Assembly: GCA_958405355.1 (NCBI GenBank)
Contig: CATYEA010000112.1
Span: forward strand, 1 to 6,419
Direction: 5' to 3'
Source of the DNA: an uncultured Lachnospiraceae bacterium
GTDB taxonomy: Bacteria > Bacillota > Clostridia > Lachnospirales > Lachnospiraceae
Length of the DNA stretch: 6,419 bases
Shown here: positions 6,243 to 6,419 of the stretch, one piece after another
Numbering within the stretch: position 1 is the stretch's first letter
Layout of the letters: the number at the start of each line of letters is the position of its first letter
The notes under the pieces: generated by a model
Told to the model about the DNA's origin: nothing
The model's database searches: none
Seen by the model: the letters and a program-made list of their open reading frames with translations, nothing else
Made by a program: the position numbers and the translations under genes

Positions 6243-6419
6243 ATGGTTCAGAAAATAAAACAGTTCCGTGGATTGACATGTATTTTGCTGATGCTGACTT
6301 TACTGGCTTTGCCGGGAAAGGCATTTGCGGAAGAACGTGAATGCACGGTGACGATACCGACGTCGGTAGAAGTTTCCGGAACTTCAGCACCGTCGGATAC
6401 AGAGTTTGAGGTCGTTTTA
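6243..6419 (+). CDS. Secreted pilin-like protein, probable FctB-type minor pilin (5' part only)
   Basis: The first 59 codons are present; the gene runs off the window. Residues 1-29 form a signal peptide (basic start, hydrophobic LLMLTLLAL, probable cleavage after GKAFA before EER). The mature start, with TVTIPTSVEVSG and TEFEVVL, resembles the first strands of FctA-type pilin domains as I recall them. By position after the sortase it matches fctB in streptococcal FCT loci, the minor or basal pilin; this is inference from gene order. AGGAGGTG (6223-6230) lies 12 nt before the ATG, which is long. An in-frame GTG at 6228 would add five residues and overlap the sortase stop by 8 nt, but it coincides with the ribosome binding site, so the ATG is preferred. 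No anchor can be seen. Confidence 0.72.
   Translation, partial: MVQKIKQFRGLTCILLMLTLLALPGKAFAEERECTVTIPTSVEVSGTSAPSDTEFEVVL

Overview
The window reads as one polycistronic, plus-strand sortase-assembled pilus locus from a low-to-middle GC Gram-positive bacterium. The signal peptides, C-terminal sorting signals, strong AAAGGA/AGGAGG ribosome binding sites and InlB-type repeats point to Firmicutes. The style of the adhesin suggests a gut Clostridia member such as Lachnospiraceae; that taxonomic placement is inference.

Layout: 40-3507 encodes a very large secreted, wall-anchored adhesin with InlB/Listeria-Bacteroides repeats, ending in a pilin-like domain, an APTGIV sorting motif and a membrane tail. 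It is interrupted at codon 696 by an in-frame TAA (2125-2127), and the same frame continues with matching protein sequence on both sides. Next come a small coiled-coil protein with a DivIVA-like N-terminus (3542-3793), a SipA-type signal peptidase-like protein lacking the Ser/Lys catalytic dyad (3786-4349), the major FctA/Spy0128-like shaft pilin (4381-5406), a class B sortase with an intact His/Cys/Arg triad (5468-6235), and the first 59 codons of another secreted protein (6243 to the window end), probably an FctB-like minor or basal pilin.

The order adhesin - SipA - shaft pilin - class B sortase - minor pilin is that of the streptococcal FCT (T3-type) pilus operon (cpa-sipA-fctA-srtC-fctB), with one extra gene, the DivIVA-like protein. 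The likely division of labour, inferred from that parallel, is as follows. The sortase cleaves the APTG motifs and links pilin to pilin, probably through Lys180 of the shaft subunit. It adds the large adhesin as tip protein. SipA acts as a non-proteolytic assembly factor. Intramolecular Lys-Asn isopeptide bonds stiffen the subunits. If the in-frame stop is real, most adhesin would be secreted without its anchor.

All genes are closely spaced: the gaps are 34, 31 and 61 nt, one pair overlaps by 8 nt, and another has a possible 8-nt overlap. I found no internal terminator, RNA gene, CRISPR array, insertion sequence or convincing promoter. The operon promoter must lie upstream of base 1 or is not recognisable in the 39 bases before the first gene. 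No gene-free stretch exceeds 300 bases.
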